NCBI RefSeq assembly: GCF_003597395.2
Contig: NC_133778.1
Location: 16,921,535 to 16,985,534, forward strand
DNA length: 64,000 bases
Source: Chelonoidis abingdonii
Taxonomy: Eukaryota; Chordata; Testudines; Testudinidae
Reading direction: 5' to 3'
Each line of letters starts with the position of its first letter. Positions within the stretch are counted from its first letter, which is position 1. A program made the translations under genes and the position numbers. Below are positions 48,901 to 51,593 of the stretch, piece by piece. The notes under the pieces are model-generated. The model ran no database searches, was not told where the DNA came from, and worked only from the letters and a program-made list of their open reading frames with translations.

Positions 48901-49828
48901 CTGGGCCATTTTGGCTGAAATTGTCCAGATAAGTTTAGCCTGGGGAAGATGTGCAACACAGAAAATGTCAGCCCAAAGGGTTAAAGTTTAGCAAAGTTAT
49001 AAGAAAATGAAAACGGGATCTTATAATGGGAACTCTTGGGTAACCTTAATAGTCAGTGCTACCAGTGCTGCTGTTATATATAAGGTGCTTAGGAATGGAC
49101 CCAAAGAGCAGTCTCTTACTGTAAGTAATCCATATAAGTCACAGAGCAAAGACTAACTCAACGTGAGTAGAGATATAATCTGACAACTCTGTTCATAGTT
49201 TATAAACATATTAGACATGTGGTAGAGTCAAGCATTGAACCCAGATCTCTTAATTTCTACTACAGTGCTGTCACCACACACTAACCTTCCTCTCTCAGTT
49301 TGCAATTACTCTAGAATTACCCCAGATTTGCACTCATGTGAGCTCAGCATTTAACCCTCACTGCTTGAGTCATTTAAAACTGGAGAAGACATAGTACTGT
49401 AGAGGAAGTCACTCTCAGCAGTCAATATGGAACAAACTTGCATGGTGGGCTTTTCTGTCTCTGATTTCTATGACTGAGTAGTTGTTTGGCCCCCACAGTC
49501 AGCCTCCCACTCACATAAAATTCCCTTATAATCAATGCTCTTATTACAGCAGAGCTTTGTTCAGCTCTCAGGATGCCTCACTTTCATTGATAATAATGTA
49601 ATAAGGAAAGTCAGCAGATAAAACTTTTATTTCTACAGAGCTACATTGAATTGGAGTCTTTTAAAGAGTTGTACAGGGATTTTGCTGCATTCAGGTGCTG
49701 TGAAATAATCTTTTTTCTTTTTAGCTCAGCAGTCTGCTATAAAACAGGAGTTGGTCTCCACCGCTGAGCATGTTTGCAGGTCCTTCTCTGACCTCATCAA
49801 CCACGTGACTTTGCCAGCTAGGAAGTAA
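951..49828 (+). CDS. DYTN: Dystrotelin gene, 14 coding exons (whole span)
   Basis: Joining 951-969, 4378-4452, 8138-8339, 11390-11475, 11865-11953, 16084-16155, 16508-16671, 19101-19212, 21321-21466, 23945-24113, 27580-27650, 37132-37291, 38991-39492 and 49725-49828 gives 1971 nt, an open frame of 656 codons plus TAA. Dystrotelin is a divergent member of the dystrophin/dystrobrevin superfamily. In this copy, residues of about 7-220 match the EF-hand-like region, 224-271 form a ZZ zinc finger, and 379-455 form a coiled coil. There is no spectrin repeat or WW domain, as expected for dystrotelin. The family's role is protein-protein scaffolding; the precise function of DYTN is poorly known. The human protein is, from memory, near 578 residues, so this one is somewhat longer, mainly in exon 13. 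No frame break was seen, so the gene looks functional. Confidence 0.93.
1312..1638 (-). mobile_element. CR1 LINE 3' fragment
   Basis: The + strand reads GAGGTCATCTAGTCCAGTCC, then blocks such as TTATTCCAGTGCTTAACCA and TTTTTCCTAATGTCC. These are the reverse complement of the CR1 3' end. The block order matches the larger CR1 at 32881-34223. It is 5' truncated, lies in intron 1, and has no coding capacity. Confidence 0.8.
1639..2595. other. DYTN intron 1, nothing recognised
   Basis: I see no exon-like open segment with splice sites and no repeat that I can classify. Confidence 0.4.
2596..2669. repeat. Small foldback element
   Basis: Perfect 12-bp inverted arms CTGATCCAAAGC (2601-2612) and GCTTTGGATCAG (2653-2664) enclose about 40 bp. 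It belongs to a group of sub-100-bp palindromic repeats seen several times in this window. Confidence 0.6.
2672..4377. other. Rest of DYTN intron 1
   Basis: I see no gene. There is a poly-T tract near 3522-3531 and scattered short AT-rich stretches. Small open frames on both strands lack homology that I recognise and lack splice context. Confidence 0.4.
4378..4452 (+). CDS. DYTN: DYTN coding exon 2
   Basis: After the acceptor TTTTACAG it encodes [20 protein letters not shown] then QTLCQ. This is the conserved opening of the dystrophin-family EF-hand-like region, resembling the alpha-helical start in dystrobrevins. It is entered in phase 1 and leaves in phase 1 at the donor GTAAGT (4453). Confidence 0.92.
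4868..5130. repeat. AT-rich interspersed repeat
   Basis: A purine/pyrimidine-skewed stretch is rich in AAAATTTT and TTTCAAAAG-type words. It resembles segments at 17775-18115, 18575-18960, 35685-35915 and 60590-60800. I think they are copies of one old element, but only an alignment would show it. Confidence 0.35.
5530..5710. repeat. Unclassified repeat, copy 1 of 2
   Basis: This segment is homologous to 57620-57790. Shared blocks in the same order include TTTGGTCC(T/C)AT, AAGTCACAT, GGTAACAGAAG-like and AAGAGATCC. The family is unknown to me. The following 5740-6200 is pyrimidine-rich and might be part of the same LTR-like element. Confidence 0.5.
5711..6764. other. Pyrimidine-rich and AT-rich part of intron 2
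   Basis: Between 5740 and 6200 the + strand is strongly T/C-rich, as in an antisense LTR or an internal polypurine region. No coding homology is recognised. 6290-6560 is AT-rich unique-looking sequence. Confidence 0.3.
6765..7150 (+). repeat. MIR-like SINE, interrupted
   Basis: The order tRNA-like head (GGCACTAGCCTGGG... CTGGGTTCAGGTCCTAG), core, then the tail AGATTGTGAACTCTTAGCAG and GGGGCCCTGATCTCAG fits the amniote MIR family. About 60-80 bp near 6875-6950 look foreign to it. Confidence 0.65.
7200..7265 (+). mobile_element. CR1/L3-type LINE 3' tail
   Basis: GACAGACTAGACTATCACAG followed by GGTCCC and TAATCTATGAA matches the 3' terminus of an L3-like CR1 LINE family of amniotes. Only the tail remains. 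Confidence 0.55.
7266..8137. other. Rest of DYTN intron 2
   Basis: No gene or classifiable repeat is seen. A pyrimidine-rich acceptor tract precedes exon 3. Confidence 0.4.
8138..8339 (+). CDS. DYTN: DYTN coding exon 3
   Basis: Acceptor CCCACAG, donor GTGAGA. It encodes [13 protein letters not shown] and then a glutamine- and leucine-rich helical stretch ([17 protein letters not shown]), covering residues of about 32-99. It continues the first EF-hand-like domain. It is entered in phase 1 and leaves in phase 2, completing an Arg codon with exon 4. Confidence 0.9.
8340..11166. other. DYTN intron 3, nothing recognised
   Basis: There are several open frames of 70-115 codons (for example 8422-8766 + and 9019-9339 -) without splice context or recognised homology. 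I see no element with clear ends. Very old repeats are likely but not identified. Confidence 0.35.
11167..11262 (+). repeat. MIR-like SINE tail
   Basis: ATTGTAATCTTTTTGTG, then GTACAGAGCCTGGCACAGTG and CTCCTAGGCACTAC match the 3' tail of the same SINE family seen at 37435 and 59335. Confidence 0.6.
11390..11475 (+). CDS. DYTN: DYTN coding exon 4
   Basis: Acceptor TGTTCTAG, donor GTGGGG. It encodes [20 protein letters not shown] then DGLHTKYK, residues of about 99-127. The core [11 protein letters not shown] is shared with the EF-hand-like region of dystrobrevins and dystrophin. It leaves in phase 1. Confidence 0.95.
11865..11953 (+). CDS. DYTN: DYTN coding exon 5
   Basis: Acceptor TTTGCAG, donor GTGATG. 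It encodes [20 protein letters not shown] and [10 protein letters not shown], residues 128-157. It is an EF-hand-like loop with an acidic turn (ADPNERG). It ends in phase 0. Confidence 0.95.
11954..12462. other. DYTN intron 5, first part
   Basis: No gene is seen. Immediately 3' of exon 5 the sequence becomes non-coding with stops in all forward frames. Confidence 0.4.
12463..14069 (+). mobile_element. Harbinger (PIF) element, internally deleted
   Basis: The ends are inverted repeats. TTAGGTCAAATTTA at 12486-12499 is matched exactly by TAAATTTGACCTAA at 14032-14045, and 24 of 29 bases match over GTCTACACTA...TTTA. The interior has characteristic blocks of a widespread reptile Harbinger family, such as GCATTTTGGGTAGCTGTGGG, GGTTCTGGGTACATGTCATC and GCAGACAATTGTTTC. 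The second half contains a remnant of the transposase N-terminus (13480-13680, with TRP-, Gln- and Arg-rich frames), and no DDE domain remains. It sits in intron 5, directly against a MIR SINE fragment at its right end. It is a non-autonomous, probably immobile copy. Confidence 0.8.
14070..14099 (+). repeat. MIR-like SINE tail, left piece
   Basis: ATTGTAAGCTCCTTGGG is the MIR tail start. Its continuation, CAGGGACCTTCTTTTGGTTC, is found at 15547 beyond the inserted LINE. Confidence 0.65.
14100..15540 (+). pseudogene. CR1/L3-like LINE reverse transcriptase, dead
   Basis: It encodes the C-terminal half of a Jockey/CR1-group reverse transcriptase in three frames. First come [18 protein letters not shown] and [14 protein letters not shown], then [12 protein letters not shown], then [23 protein letters not shown], the thumb region ending [19 protein letters not shown] and the C-terminal LWNSLPEG block. 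The fingers-to-palm transition at about 14395-14420 is deleted: NYRPVS runs almost directly into LDFQKAF. An in-frame stop lies at 14466 and frames shift near 14510, 14985 and 15213. The YxDD catalytic box falls in the damaged part. The element is 5' truncated and its 3' end is GCAATTCTTATGTTC. It inserted into an existing MIR SINE tail. Confidence 0.85.
15541..15650 (+). repeat. MIR-like SINE tail, right piece
   Basis: CAGGGACCTTCTTTTGGTTC, then TCCAGGGCCTAGCATAATG, a GGGGCTCCTATGG block and an AT-rich end continue the SINE interrupted at 14099. Confidence 0.65.
15651..16083. other. DYTN intron 5, last part
   Basis: No feature is recognised apart from the acceptor region of exon 6 (CTTCCTGATGTAG). 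Confidence 0.4.
16084..16155 (+). CDS. DYTN: DYTN coding exon 6
   Basis: Acceptor GATGTAG, donor GTGAGT. Its 24 codons encode [20 protein letters not shown] plus CFHG, residues 158-181, matching the dystrophin-family link between the two EF-hand-like domains (CFxG motif). Phase 0 at both ends, so the exon could be skipped without a frameshift. Confidence 0.93.
16508..16671 (+). CDS. DYTN: DYTN coding exon 7 (start of ZZ finger)
   Basis: Acceptor TTCCAG, donor GTACAG. It encodes residues 182-236, including [20 protein letters not shown] and [25 protein letters not shown] is a hallmark of the second EF-hand-like domain, and the Cys-x2-Cys at 224 and 227 is the first zinc-binding pair of the ZZ domain. 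It leaves in phase 2 inside an Arg codon. Confidence 0.96.
16690..16965 (-). repeat. MIR-like SINE, antisense
   Basis: The + strand reads GGACCCTATTGTGCTAGGCA, then CTTACAATATAAATAGACAAG, GAGGCACAGAGAAGG, GATCACACAGCAGACCAG and a degraded tRNA-like head ending CAATGCTGCCTTG. This is a nearly complete reverse-orientation copy starting about 20 bp after exon 7. Confidence 0.7.
17046..17112 (+). repeat. Repeat 3' end with TTGTCTCTGTAATATCCTGG
   Basis: TCACCCACGTTGTCTCTGTA is related to TCACCTACCTTGTCTCTCTA at the end of the Penelope-like fragment (63099 onwards). This is probably another 3' terminus of that family. Confidence 0.45.
17175..17348 (-). mobile_element. hAT MITE fragment
   Basis: The right end AAGTTTGAGAACC (17334-17346) is the inverse of the hAT terminus GGTTCTCAAACT found intact at 20426. 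The interior is GC-rich (GGGCTCAGGGCCCAAGCC). The opposite end is not evident. Confidence 0.5.
17775..18115. repeat. AT-rich interspersed repeat
   Basis: It has the same word composition as 4868-5130, with runs such as TGAAACATTTCC and CTTGAAATAAAAATTCTGAT. Poly-A and poly-T runs lie within. No coding content. Confidence 0.35.
18575..18960. repeat. AT-rich interspersed repeat
   Basis: Blocks such as AAGTTTCAGTTTTGAATC and CAATTTTGTTTCAAAGTTTC repeat the theme of the 17775 copy, partly as an imperfect inverted arrangement. It lies 140 bp before exon 8. Confidence 0.35.
19101..19212 (+). CDS. DYTN: DYTN coding exon 8 (ZZ zinc finger)
   Basis: Acceptor CCTGACAG, donor GTACCG. It encodes [30 protein letters not shown] and VMEYCVK, residues 236-273. 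With exon 7 it completes the ZZ finger. All expected zinc ligands are present: Cys224/227, Cys239/242, Cys248/251, His261 and His265. In the family this domain binds two zinc ions and supports partner binding next to the EF-hand region. Phase 0 exit. Confidence 0.98.
19294..19362. repeat. (GA)n/(GT)n microsatellite
   Basis: Alternating GAGAGA, GTGTGT and again GAGAGA tracts follow exon 8 by about 80 bp. Confidence 0.9.
19930..20045 (-). repeat. MIR-like SINE tail, antisense
   Basis: GTTGCAGTAGCACCTAGAAG, TGGGTGCTAGGCACTGTGCA and CCACAGAGCTTATAGACTAAG are the reverse complement of the SINE tail. Only the 3' part is present. Confidence 0.6.
20423..20764 (+). mobile_element. hAT MITE with 8-bp target duplication
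   Basis: It begins CAGCGGTTCTCAAACT and ends AAGAACCCCTG. It is flanked by identical 8-bp direct repeats CTTTACAT at 20415-20422 and 20765-20772, the target-site length of hAT transposases. It is non-coding, 342 bp, and lies in intron 8. Confidence 0.85.
20773..21320. other. DYTN intron 8, last part
   Basis: No gene or classifiable repeat is seen. Confidence 0.4.
21321..21466 (+). CDS. DYTN: DYTN coding exon 9
   Basis: It encodes (Q)[34 protein letters not shown] and [14 protein letters not shown], residues of about 274-322. This is a basic helical segment after the ZZ finger. The acceptor is a tandem CAGCAG, so the exon starts at 21321 or 21324 and one Gln is optional. Donor GTGAGT; phase 2 exit. 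Confidence 0.92.
22045..22325 (+). repeat. MIR-like SINE
   Basis: A tRNA-like head with AGAAGCTCTGAGTTTAGTTC, the core ACAAGTCACTTAATTTATCT and AGTTTCCCCATCTGAAGG, and the tail TGCTTTAGGACAGGCACCAT are all present in the expected order. Confidence 0.75.
22326..23944. other. DYTN intron 9, latter part
   Basis: A possible foldback remnant is at 22630-22745 (CCCACTGATGTCAGTGGAAC). Otherwise nothing is recognised. The polypyrimidine tract and TGTACAG acceptor of exon 10 are at its end. Confidence 0.4.
23945..24113 (+). CDS. DYTN: DYTN coding exon 10
   Basis: Acceptor GGTGTACAG, donor GTGAGC. It encodes residues of about 322-378, a Ser/Thr/Pro/Ala-rich linker ([20 protein letters not shown] and [20 protein letters not shown]). 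Conservation is low outside the frame. Support comes from splice sites, phase (2 in, 0 out) and uninterrupted coding. Confidence 0.85.
24420..25140. repeat. Pyrimidine-rich unclassified sequence
   Basis: The + strand is T/C-rich, with CTCTCT runs at 25010-25031. An open frame of 131 codons (24578-24973) has no recognised homology and looks like composition bias. It could be an antisense LTR-type repeat comparable to 57930-58270. Confidence 0.3.
25200..26310. repeat. Repeat-rich stretch with tRNA-like unit
   Basis: GATTAGGGTGCTCACCTGGG followed about 12 bp later by CAGTCAAGTCCC (25900-25940) resembles an A box and B box of a tRNA-derived SINE. Neighbouring TTAGGCACCTAAATCTGGGC and related TTAGGTACCTAAG words suggest a reptile interspersed repeat. 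The family is not named. Confidence 0.3.
26311..27463. other. DYTN intron 10, middle part
   Basis: No gene is recognised. Open frames at 26908-27135 (+) and 27118-27411 (-) lack homology that I can name. Confidence 0.35.
27464..27478. mobile_element. DNA transposon right end (TGTAGACATATCC)
   Basis: The motif TGTAGACATATCC is the terminal sequence shared with Harbinger/MITE ends at 35222, 57899 and 60217. The left end of this copy could not be found, so only the terminus is annotated. Confidence 0.4.
27580..27650 (+). CDS. DYTN: DYTN coding exon 11 (coiled coil start)
   Basis: Acceptor TTCTATAG, donor GTGGGT. It encodes [20 protein letters not shown] and SEK, residues 379-402. The heptad-like spacing of I, L, V, I and L suggests the start of the coiled coil. 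Phase 2 exit. Confidence 0.9.
28062..28276. mobile_element. GC-rich palindromic hAT MITE, half copy
   Basis: CAAGGGTCGGCAACCTCTGG opens a GC-rich segment with GGCGAGCCAGGCCAGTTTG and CACTGGCCATGGTTCACC. The expected mirror arm begins only at 28245 (GGCTTCCTGTCTTCCCTATT, then GACCTAGGAC, echoing CCCAGGCCAATAGGGGCATC at 28190). The far terminus is missing, so most of the second arm is deleted. Confidence 0.65.
28405..28545 (+). mobile_element. CR1/L3-like LINE 3' fragment
   Basis: GTAGATTCTCCATCATTTGA, AGTCTTTAAATCAAGATTGG and ATTCTATGGCCTGTG are conserved blocks of an L3-like LINE 3' region, corresponding to the [18 protein letters not shown]-terminus. Both ends are truncated, and it abuts the Harbinger transposase region. 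Confidence 0.65.
28560..29962 (+). pseudogene. Harbinger transposase pseudogene (HARBI1-like, DDE_Tnp_4)
   Basis: The N-terminal part reads [20 protein letters not shown], then a stop at 28813-28815, with more stops through 28816-29211. The catalytic core follows: [11 protein letters not shown] near 29305 (first Asp kept), [17 protein letters not shown] near 29565 (the usual Asp of GDxAYPLLPW replaced, reading GESTYPLL), and RMVVES near 29655 (Glu kept). The frame shifts around 29400, 29525, 29635 and 29670. The C-terminus [20 protein letters not shown] then [14 protein letters not shown] is well preserved up to the stop at 29960. In the family this enzyme cuts and joins DNA at TNA sites. This copy cannot make it. 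Confidence 0.85.
29967..30176 (-). mobile_element. hAT MITE (CAGGGC family), copy 1
   Basis: It begins CAGGGATGGCTCCAG and ends GAGTCAGGCCTG. The flanks ATAGTACC (29959-29966) and ATAGTTCC (30177-30184) match at 7 of 8 bases. The GC-rich interior carries the family block AATTGCCGCCGAAT. It is inserted just past the transposase stop codon. Confidence 0.8.
30177..31255 (-). pseudogene. Harbinger 3' region and Myb-like partner, second exon
   Basis: On the - strand, an acceptor CTATTTCAG ends at 31222, and the frame-broken reading that follows has Gln/Arg-rich words such as [28 protein letters not shown] and ENCFRDSCP. This is typical of the C-terminal half of the Harbinger DNA-binding partner. 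The coding trace fades near 30890. A poly-A run at 30558-30579 may mark another small insertion. 30320-30540 is AT-rich with nothing further recognised. Confidence 0.6.
31256..31537 (-). mobile_element. hAT MITE (CAGGGG family), copy 2
   Basis: The ends CAGGGGCAGCTCTAG and GGAGCAACCCCTG are imperfect inverted repeats. The flanks GTCTAAAG and GTCTAGAC match at 6 of 8. The interior is a GC-rich imperfect palindrome (GGTCCCGCGG at 31326 and GGAACCGCGGGACC near 31396). Confidence 0.75.
31538..32644. other. Intron of the Harbinger Myb-like gene
   Basis: On the - strand this lies between the GTAAGT donor at 32648 and the acceptor near 31222. It carries no recognised coding sequence. Confidence 0.45.
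32645..32881 (-). pseudogene. Harbinger Myb-like partner, first exon 3' part
   Basis: A - strand open stretch reads [19 protein letters not shown] and [20 protein letters not shown], an acidic Gln/Glu-rich linker characteristic of this partner protein. It ends at a GTAAGT donor (32648-32643 on the - strand). The CR1 at 32881 separates it from the DNA-binding domain. Confidence 0.65.
32881..34223 (-). mobile_element. CR1 LINE, 5' truncated, inserted in Harbinger
   Basis: The - strand encodes the C-terminal reverse transcriptase region of CR1. It runs from [20 protein letters not shown] at the 5' edge through the palm and thumb, with [35 protein letters not shown] and [20 protein letters not shown]. 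The 3' UTR on + begins TAGAATATCAGGGTTGGAAG, and GAGGTCATCTAGTCC is shared with the copy at 1312. One frame stays open for 175 codons (33815-33288). Upstream, the frame is broken by stops and shifts. It interrupts the Harbinger DNA-binding gene, so it is younger than that element. Confidence 0.92.
34224..34640 (-). pseudogene. Harbinger Myb/SANT-like DNA-binding domain
   Basis: Frames on the - strand read [10 protein letters not shown], then [20 protein letters not shown] and [13 protein letters not shown]. The K-x-L-x-x-EYRK and GH/LHPAxxP pattern is that of the Myb/SANT-like domain of vertebrate Harbinger partner proteins. Stops and one frameshift (around 34290) break it. In active elements this protein guides the transposase to the nucleus and to DNA. 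Confidence 0.7.
34758..35023 (+). mobile_element. hAT MITE (CAGGGC family), copy 3
   Basis: It begins CAGGGCCGGCGCTTTGGGTG and ends GGCACCGCTCTTG. The flanks CTGGCAGA (34750-34757) and TTGGCAGA (35024-35031) match at 7 of 8. The interior contains GGCGGCAATTCAGCGGTGGG, the family block. Confidence 0.8.
35353..35471. mobile_element. Short hAT MITE with perfect 8-bp duplication
   Basis: TAGGGTTGCCAATC and ATTGGCAACCCTG form inverted ends. CTCAAGAC occurs immediately outside on both sides (35345-35352 and 35472-35479). 119 bp, non-coding. Confidence 0.85.
35685..35915. repeat. AT-rich interspersed repeat
   Basis: It opens TAGAGCTGGTCAAGAATTTT and runs through CATTTTTCATCAGGAAATG and AT-rich words like the other copies. 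The 60590-60800 copy ends in an inverse of this start (AATAGCTCTAG). Confidence 0.45.
35916..37131. other. DYTN intron 11, last part
   Basis: No gene is recognised. Open frames on the - strand at 36629-37025 overlap each other and show no homology that I know. The acceptor TTGCCTGGCAG lies at the end. Confidence 0.35.
37132..37291 (+). CDS. DYTN: DYTN coding exon 12 (coiled coil)
   Basis: Acceptor CTGGCAG, donor GTACAG. It encodes [40 protein letters not shown] and [13 protein letters not shown], residues 402-455. A strong heptad pattern of Leu, Val and Ile marks the coiled coil that in dystrophin relatives mediates pairing with dystrobrevin-like partners. Whether dystrotelin pairs this way is not shown here. 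Phase 0 exit. Confidence 0.95.
37435..37540 (+). repeat. MIR-like SINE tail
   Basis: GTTCTGTTTATACAGCACC, TAGCACAATGGGACTCTGAT and CTCATAGGCACTACC match the tail of the family. Confidence 0.65.
38183..38499 (+). mobile_element. hAT MITE (CAGGGC family), copy 4, perfect duplication
   Basis: It begins CAGGGCTGCCCAGAGG and ends CCAGGCGGCCCTG. TTAAAATC is present at 38175-38182 and again at 38500-38507. The interior has CGCCAAATTGCTGCC and a C-homopolymer at 38476-38489. It lies in DYTN intron 12. Confidence 0.88.
38650..38925 (-). repeat. MIR-like SINE, antisense
   Basis: GACTCCATTGTGCTAAGTGC, CTACAAACTAATTAGACAAG, CAGGTGGGGAAACTGAGTCA and the head remnant CAAAACAATCCTACCTC follow the reverse-complement order of the SINE. 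It ends about 65 bp before exon 13. Confidence 0.7.
38991..39492 (+). CDS. DYTN: DYTN coding exon 13 (long polar tail)
   Basis: Acceptor TTCATTTCAG, donor GTAAGA. Its 167 codons (residues 456-623) are rich in Ser, Gln, Glu, Lys and Pro, for example [20 protein letters not shown] and EKKGI-type charged stretches. It ends in a second short helical, leucine-rich segment ([18 protein letters not shown]). It is probably disordered except for that helix. It is the least conserved part of the family and accounts for most of the extra length over mammalian DYTN. Frame open, phase 1 exit. Confidence 0.9.
39630..39728. repeat. Small foldback element
   Basis: Arms GGACCAAATTCTCT (39630-39643) and AGAGAATTTAGTCC (39715-39728) are inverse at 13 of 14 positions. 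The core contains GGTGTAAATGGG and TTTGACACCAAC. Confidence 0.6.
39729..40385. other. DYTN intron 13, first part
   Basis: No feature is recognised between the foldback and the DIRS element. Confidence 0.4.
40494..40793 (+). mobile_element. hAT MITE (CAGGGC family), copy 5, perfect duplication
   Basis: It begins CAGGGCCGGCTCCAG and ends CTGGAGCCGGCCTTG. GCTGTGGA occurs on both sides (40486-40493, 40794-40801). A T-homopolymer of about 17 is at 40738-40753. It is inserted in the 5' part of the DIRS element. Confidence 0.9.
41050..44085 (+). pseudogene. DIRS Gag-like region, broken
   Basis: Starting near 41060, frames read [17 protein letters not shown] and proline/serine-rich segments, including a 216-codon stretch at 41583-42233 with [20 protein letters not shown]. 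After the solo LTR the frame resumes with [40 protein letters not shown] and [19 protein letters not shown]. It continues with [20 protein letters not shown], [20 protein letters not shown] and [20 protein letters not shown]. This order matches reptile DIRS Gag proteins. Several stops and frameshifts (for example near 43350, 43490 and 43690) prevent expression. Confidence 0.75.
42257..43141 (-). mobile_element. Solo LTR of an endogenous retrovirus, antisense
   Basis: An 885-bp block begins TG and ends CA on the + strand. It is flanked by identical 5-bp repeats CCCCG at 42252-42256 and 43142-43146. Read on the - strand it starts TGTCATAAATAG, and the DIRS reading frame continues directly across the removed block. 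No internal retroviral gene is present, so this is an LTR left by recombination between two LTRs. A polyadenylation-type AATAAA could lie on the - strand within 42760-42830, but I did not place it with certainty. Confidence 0.85.
44390..45400 (+). pseudogene. DIRS reverse transcriptase, broken
   Basis: Before the MITE the frame gives [18 protein letters not shown] and [15 protein letters not shown]. After it come [38 protein letters not shown] and [20 protein letters not shown]. The active-site box FPYLDD is at 45060-45077, followed at once by a TAG where the family has Trp. Upstream, the catalytic D of LDLKDAYF is retained as DLKDEYF. A poly-A run (45171-45186) causes a frameshift. Confidence 0.85.
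44502..44752 (+). mobile_element. hAT MITE (CAGGGC family), copy 6
   Basis: CAGGGCTGGCTCCAG and CTGGAGCCAGCCCTG are a perfect 15-bp inverted pair. The flanks ACTCTGGC and GATCTGGT share TCTGG, a decayed 8-bp duplication. Removing the block restores an open frame in the DIRS reverse transcriptase. Confidence 0.85.
45420..46095 (+). pseudogene. DIRS RNase H region
   Basis: It holds [17 protein letters not shown] at about 45570, [36 protein letters not shown] at about 45740, and [20 protein letters not shown]. The Asp of VTDAS, the Glu of NVREL and the Asp of LTDNT fit the RNase H catalytic set. The segments lie in two overlapping frames, so at least one shift separates them. Confidence 0.85.
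46480..47370 (+). pseudogene. DIRS tyrosine recombinase, broken
   Basis: [20 protein letters not shown] begins the SAM-like N-terminal domain. The catalytic Arg lies in TSARRVSEL (46806-46830), the His-x-x-Arg in HSTRAQA (47190-47210), and the nucleophile Tyr in [20 protein letters not shown] at 47298-47300. All catalytic residues are still visible, but stops at about 46890, 47047, 47085, 47155 and 47230 and frameshifts destroy the gene. Confidence 0.88.
47749..48149. other. DYTN intron 13 after the DIRS element
   Basis: AT-rich sequence without a recognised feature. Confidence 0.4.
48150..49140. repeat. Probable old interspersed repeat, unclassified
   Basis: A C-rich start, GAGCATGCTCAG repeated at 48534 and 48608, and later blocks such as GGGTTAAAGTTTAGCAAAG followed by AACTCTTGGGTAACCTTAAT recall a long reptile repeat that I know only from memory. 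No coding content. Confidence 0.3.
49141..49724. other. DYTN intron 13, last part
   Basis: No feature is seen apart from the polypyrimidine tract and TTTTTAG acceptor of exon 14. Confidence 0.4.
49725..49828 (+). CDS. DYTN: DYTN coding exon 14 (last, TAA stop)
   Basis: Acceptor CTTTTTAG. It encodes [20 protein letters not shown] and [14 protein letters not shown], then TAA at 49826-49828, residues 623-656. The helical segment with VCRSFSDLI is compatible with a conserved C-terminus. It joins exon 13 in phase 1 without a frame break. Confidence 0.88.
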
Positions 49829-51276
49829 TAAGATGCCAGTATTAGCCTTACTACTTCATCACACTATTGCCCAGGTAATTACAGCCATGTGTCATCTCTA
49901 AAGTTGGTCAAATATTGAACTGTAATAATTAACATAATCGAGTTCTGCTCTGGGGTCTTTATTAGAGTCTTCTGTAGTGTTAGAGGAGAAATTCTCCATT
50001 ATATTCGTACCACGTATTCCTAGCCTATTCCTAACCTGAAGAAAATATAGGGCCAGATCTTGGCCAATGCATATCAATATAGTTCTGTTCACTTCAGTGA
50101 GGCTATGCTAACATACACAGCTAATGATCTGGCCCATACGATCTTCCCATTACTATAGTAACTGATAATTGCTTGTGTTTCAGGAAACAAGAGGATTTTT
50201 TCCCCCCACACACACGGAGATGGCTTTAGTTAACTAGTCTCATTGATAAGTTGTCTGACATTGTGTTATAGTTCAAGAAGCACTGAACAGAAGGAGTAAA
50301 TCTTTAGTTGTCTTCTCCAAGTTGTCCATTGTCTCCAATATCTGACAGTCAGGCATTTGCATTTTACTAAATTAGCAACTAACTTGGTGAAAAGGAAGAG
50401 CTGTGAACAATTAGAGGCATTCTATTGCTTTAGAAGCCCCATATATATGGAACTGTTAAAGAGCTTAATATTACTTGAAGGACTTCAATATCAGAAAAGA
50501 AACTTTTGTTTTTCTTTTGTTGCTAGCACAGGGTAGTCACAGAGTCAGCTGAAAACAAATTATGAAAACTTTTCCAACACAGCATTGAAAATACTTAAGG
50601 ATGGTGTTTATATATGGAAGGTAATATGCTATTGAGAGATATTGGAATTCTTATAAGGGTTCAGATGGTTATTTAGGTTGTTGCTAGCTGACCACCAGAT
50701 CCTGTGCCCTTTGTAGCCAATGGCAAAGCTTCTATTGACTCAGCAGTGCAAGCTTTCAGCCTTGGATGCTTTGGGGGACAATCTGGGATTTGGAGGAGAG
50801 TAAGATAGTGGACAAAAGAGGAATGATATGTTCACTACTGATTCATCTAAGATGTGCCACATTCCACTTCCTCTCCTTCTGGTACATAGGCGAGAGATCT
50901 GAAAGGAAAGGATTGAACTCACACTTAGAAGAAAAGCCACTTGCACTATATGCTGTTCTTTAATATCCTGGCCATAGACCTGATTCTCTATGGTTACATC
51001 TGCTTTACACCAGTATAACTCCCCTGATTTCAATAGAGTTATATTGACATAAATTGAGGTAACAGAAGAGTCACGCCCATCATAGTGTTGTTCTGGAATA
51101 GCAGTGCTGAAGATTGAGACAATGGTGAGCAGGCAAGGCAGTCATGTTTGGACTACTAATTGTGGTGTTAGTTTTGTGGTAACAGTGACCAAAAGCATCT
51201 CTGTGTTCACACTCTACACACTATTGCAATCTTTGTATGAAATATGCCATGTGAGATTTCATTTGAAAATAATAAA
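49829..51276 (+). other. DYTN 3' UTR candidate region
   Basis: No AATAAA or ATTAAA occurs until AATAAA at 51271-51276, with another at 51395-51400. A variant AGTAAA at 50295 is possible. The true cleavage site cannot be decided from the sequence. Foldback repeats sit at 50050-50135 and about 50978-51070. Confidence 0.3.
50050..50135. repeat. Small foldback element
   Basis: Perfect 10-bp arms GGGCCAGATC (50050-50059) and GATCTGGCCC (50126-50135) surround a core with CACTTCAGTGAGGCTATGC. Confidence 0.65.
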
Positions 51277-51593
51277 TAACTTGCTGGTCAATAGTATTAT
51301 ATGTGAAGTTACAAATTCACTCTATATGATATTAAAATATGTTCACAACCAGACAGCCCTGTCTAGGCAAAAGTTGTTAAACAGGCATATCCTAAATAAA
51401 GGCATGTATGTTTACCCCTCAATGTACATATAAGTAGTAAATAGGGTCCTCGAGATAGCAGGGGGAAGAGATGACTAGAAACAGAACAAGTAGGATTTCA
51501 TCAAAGACAAAGGGAGGAAAAAAAGAACATGGAGCCTCTATCACCAGACTCCATGTTGCCTTCTTTACTGGTTGAATAAACTTTACTTTGAAG

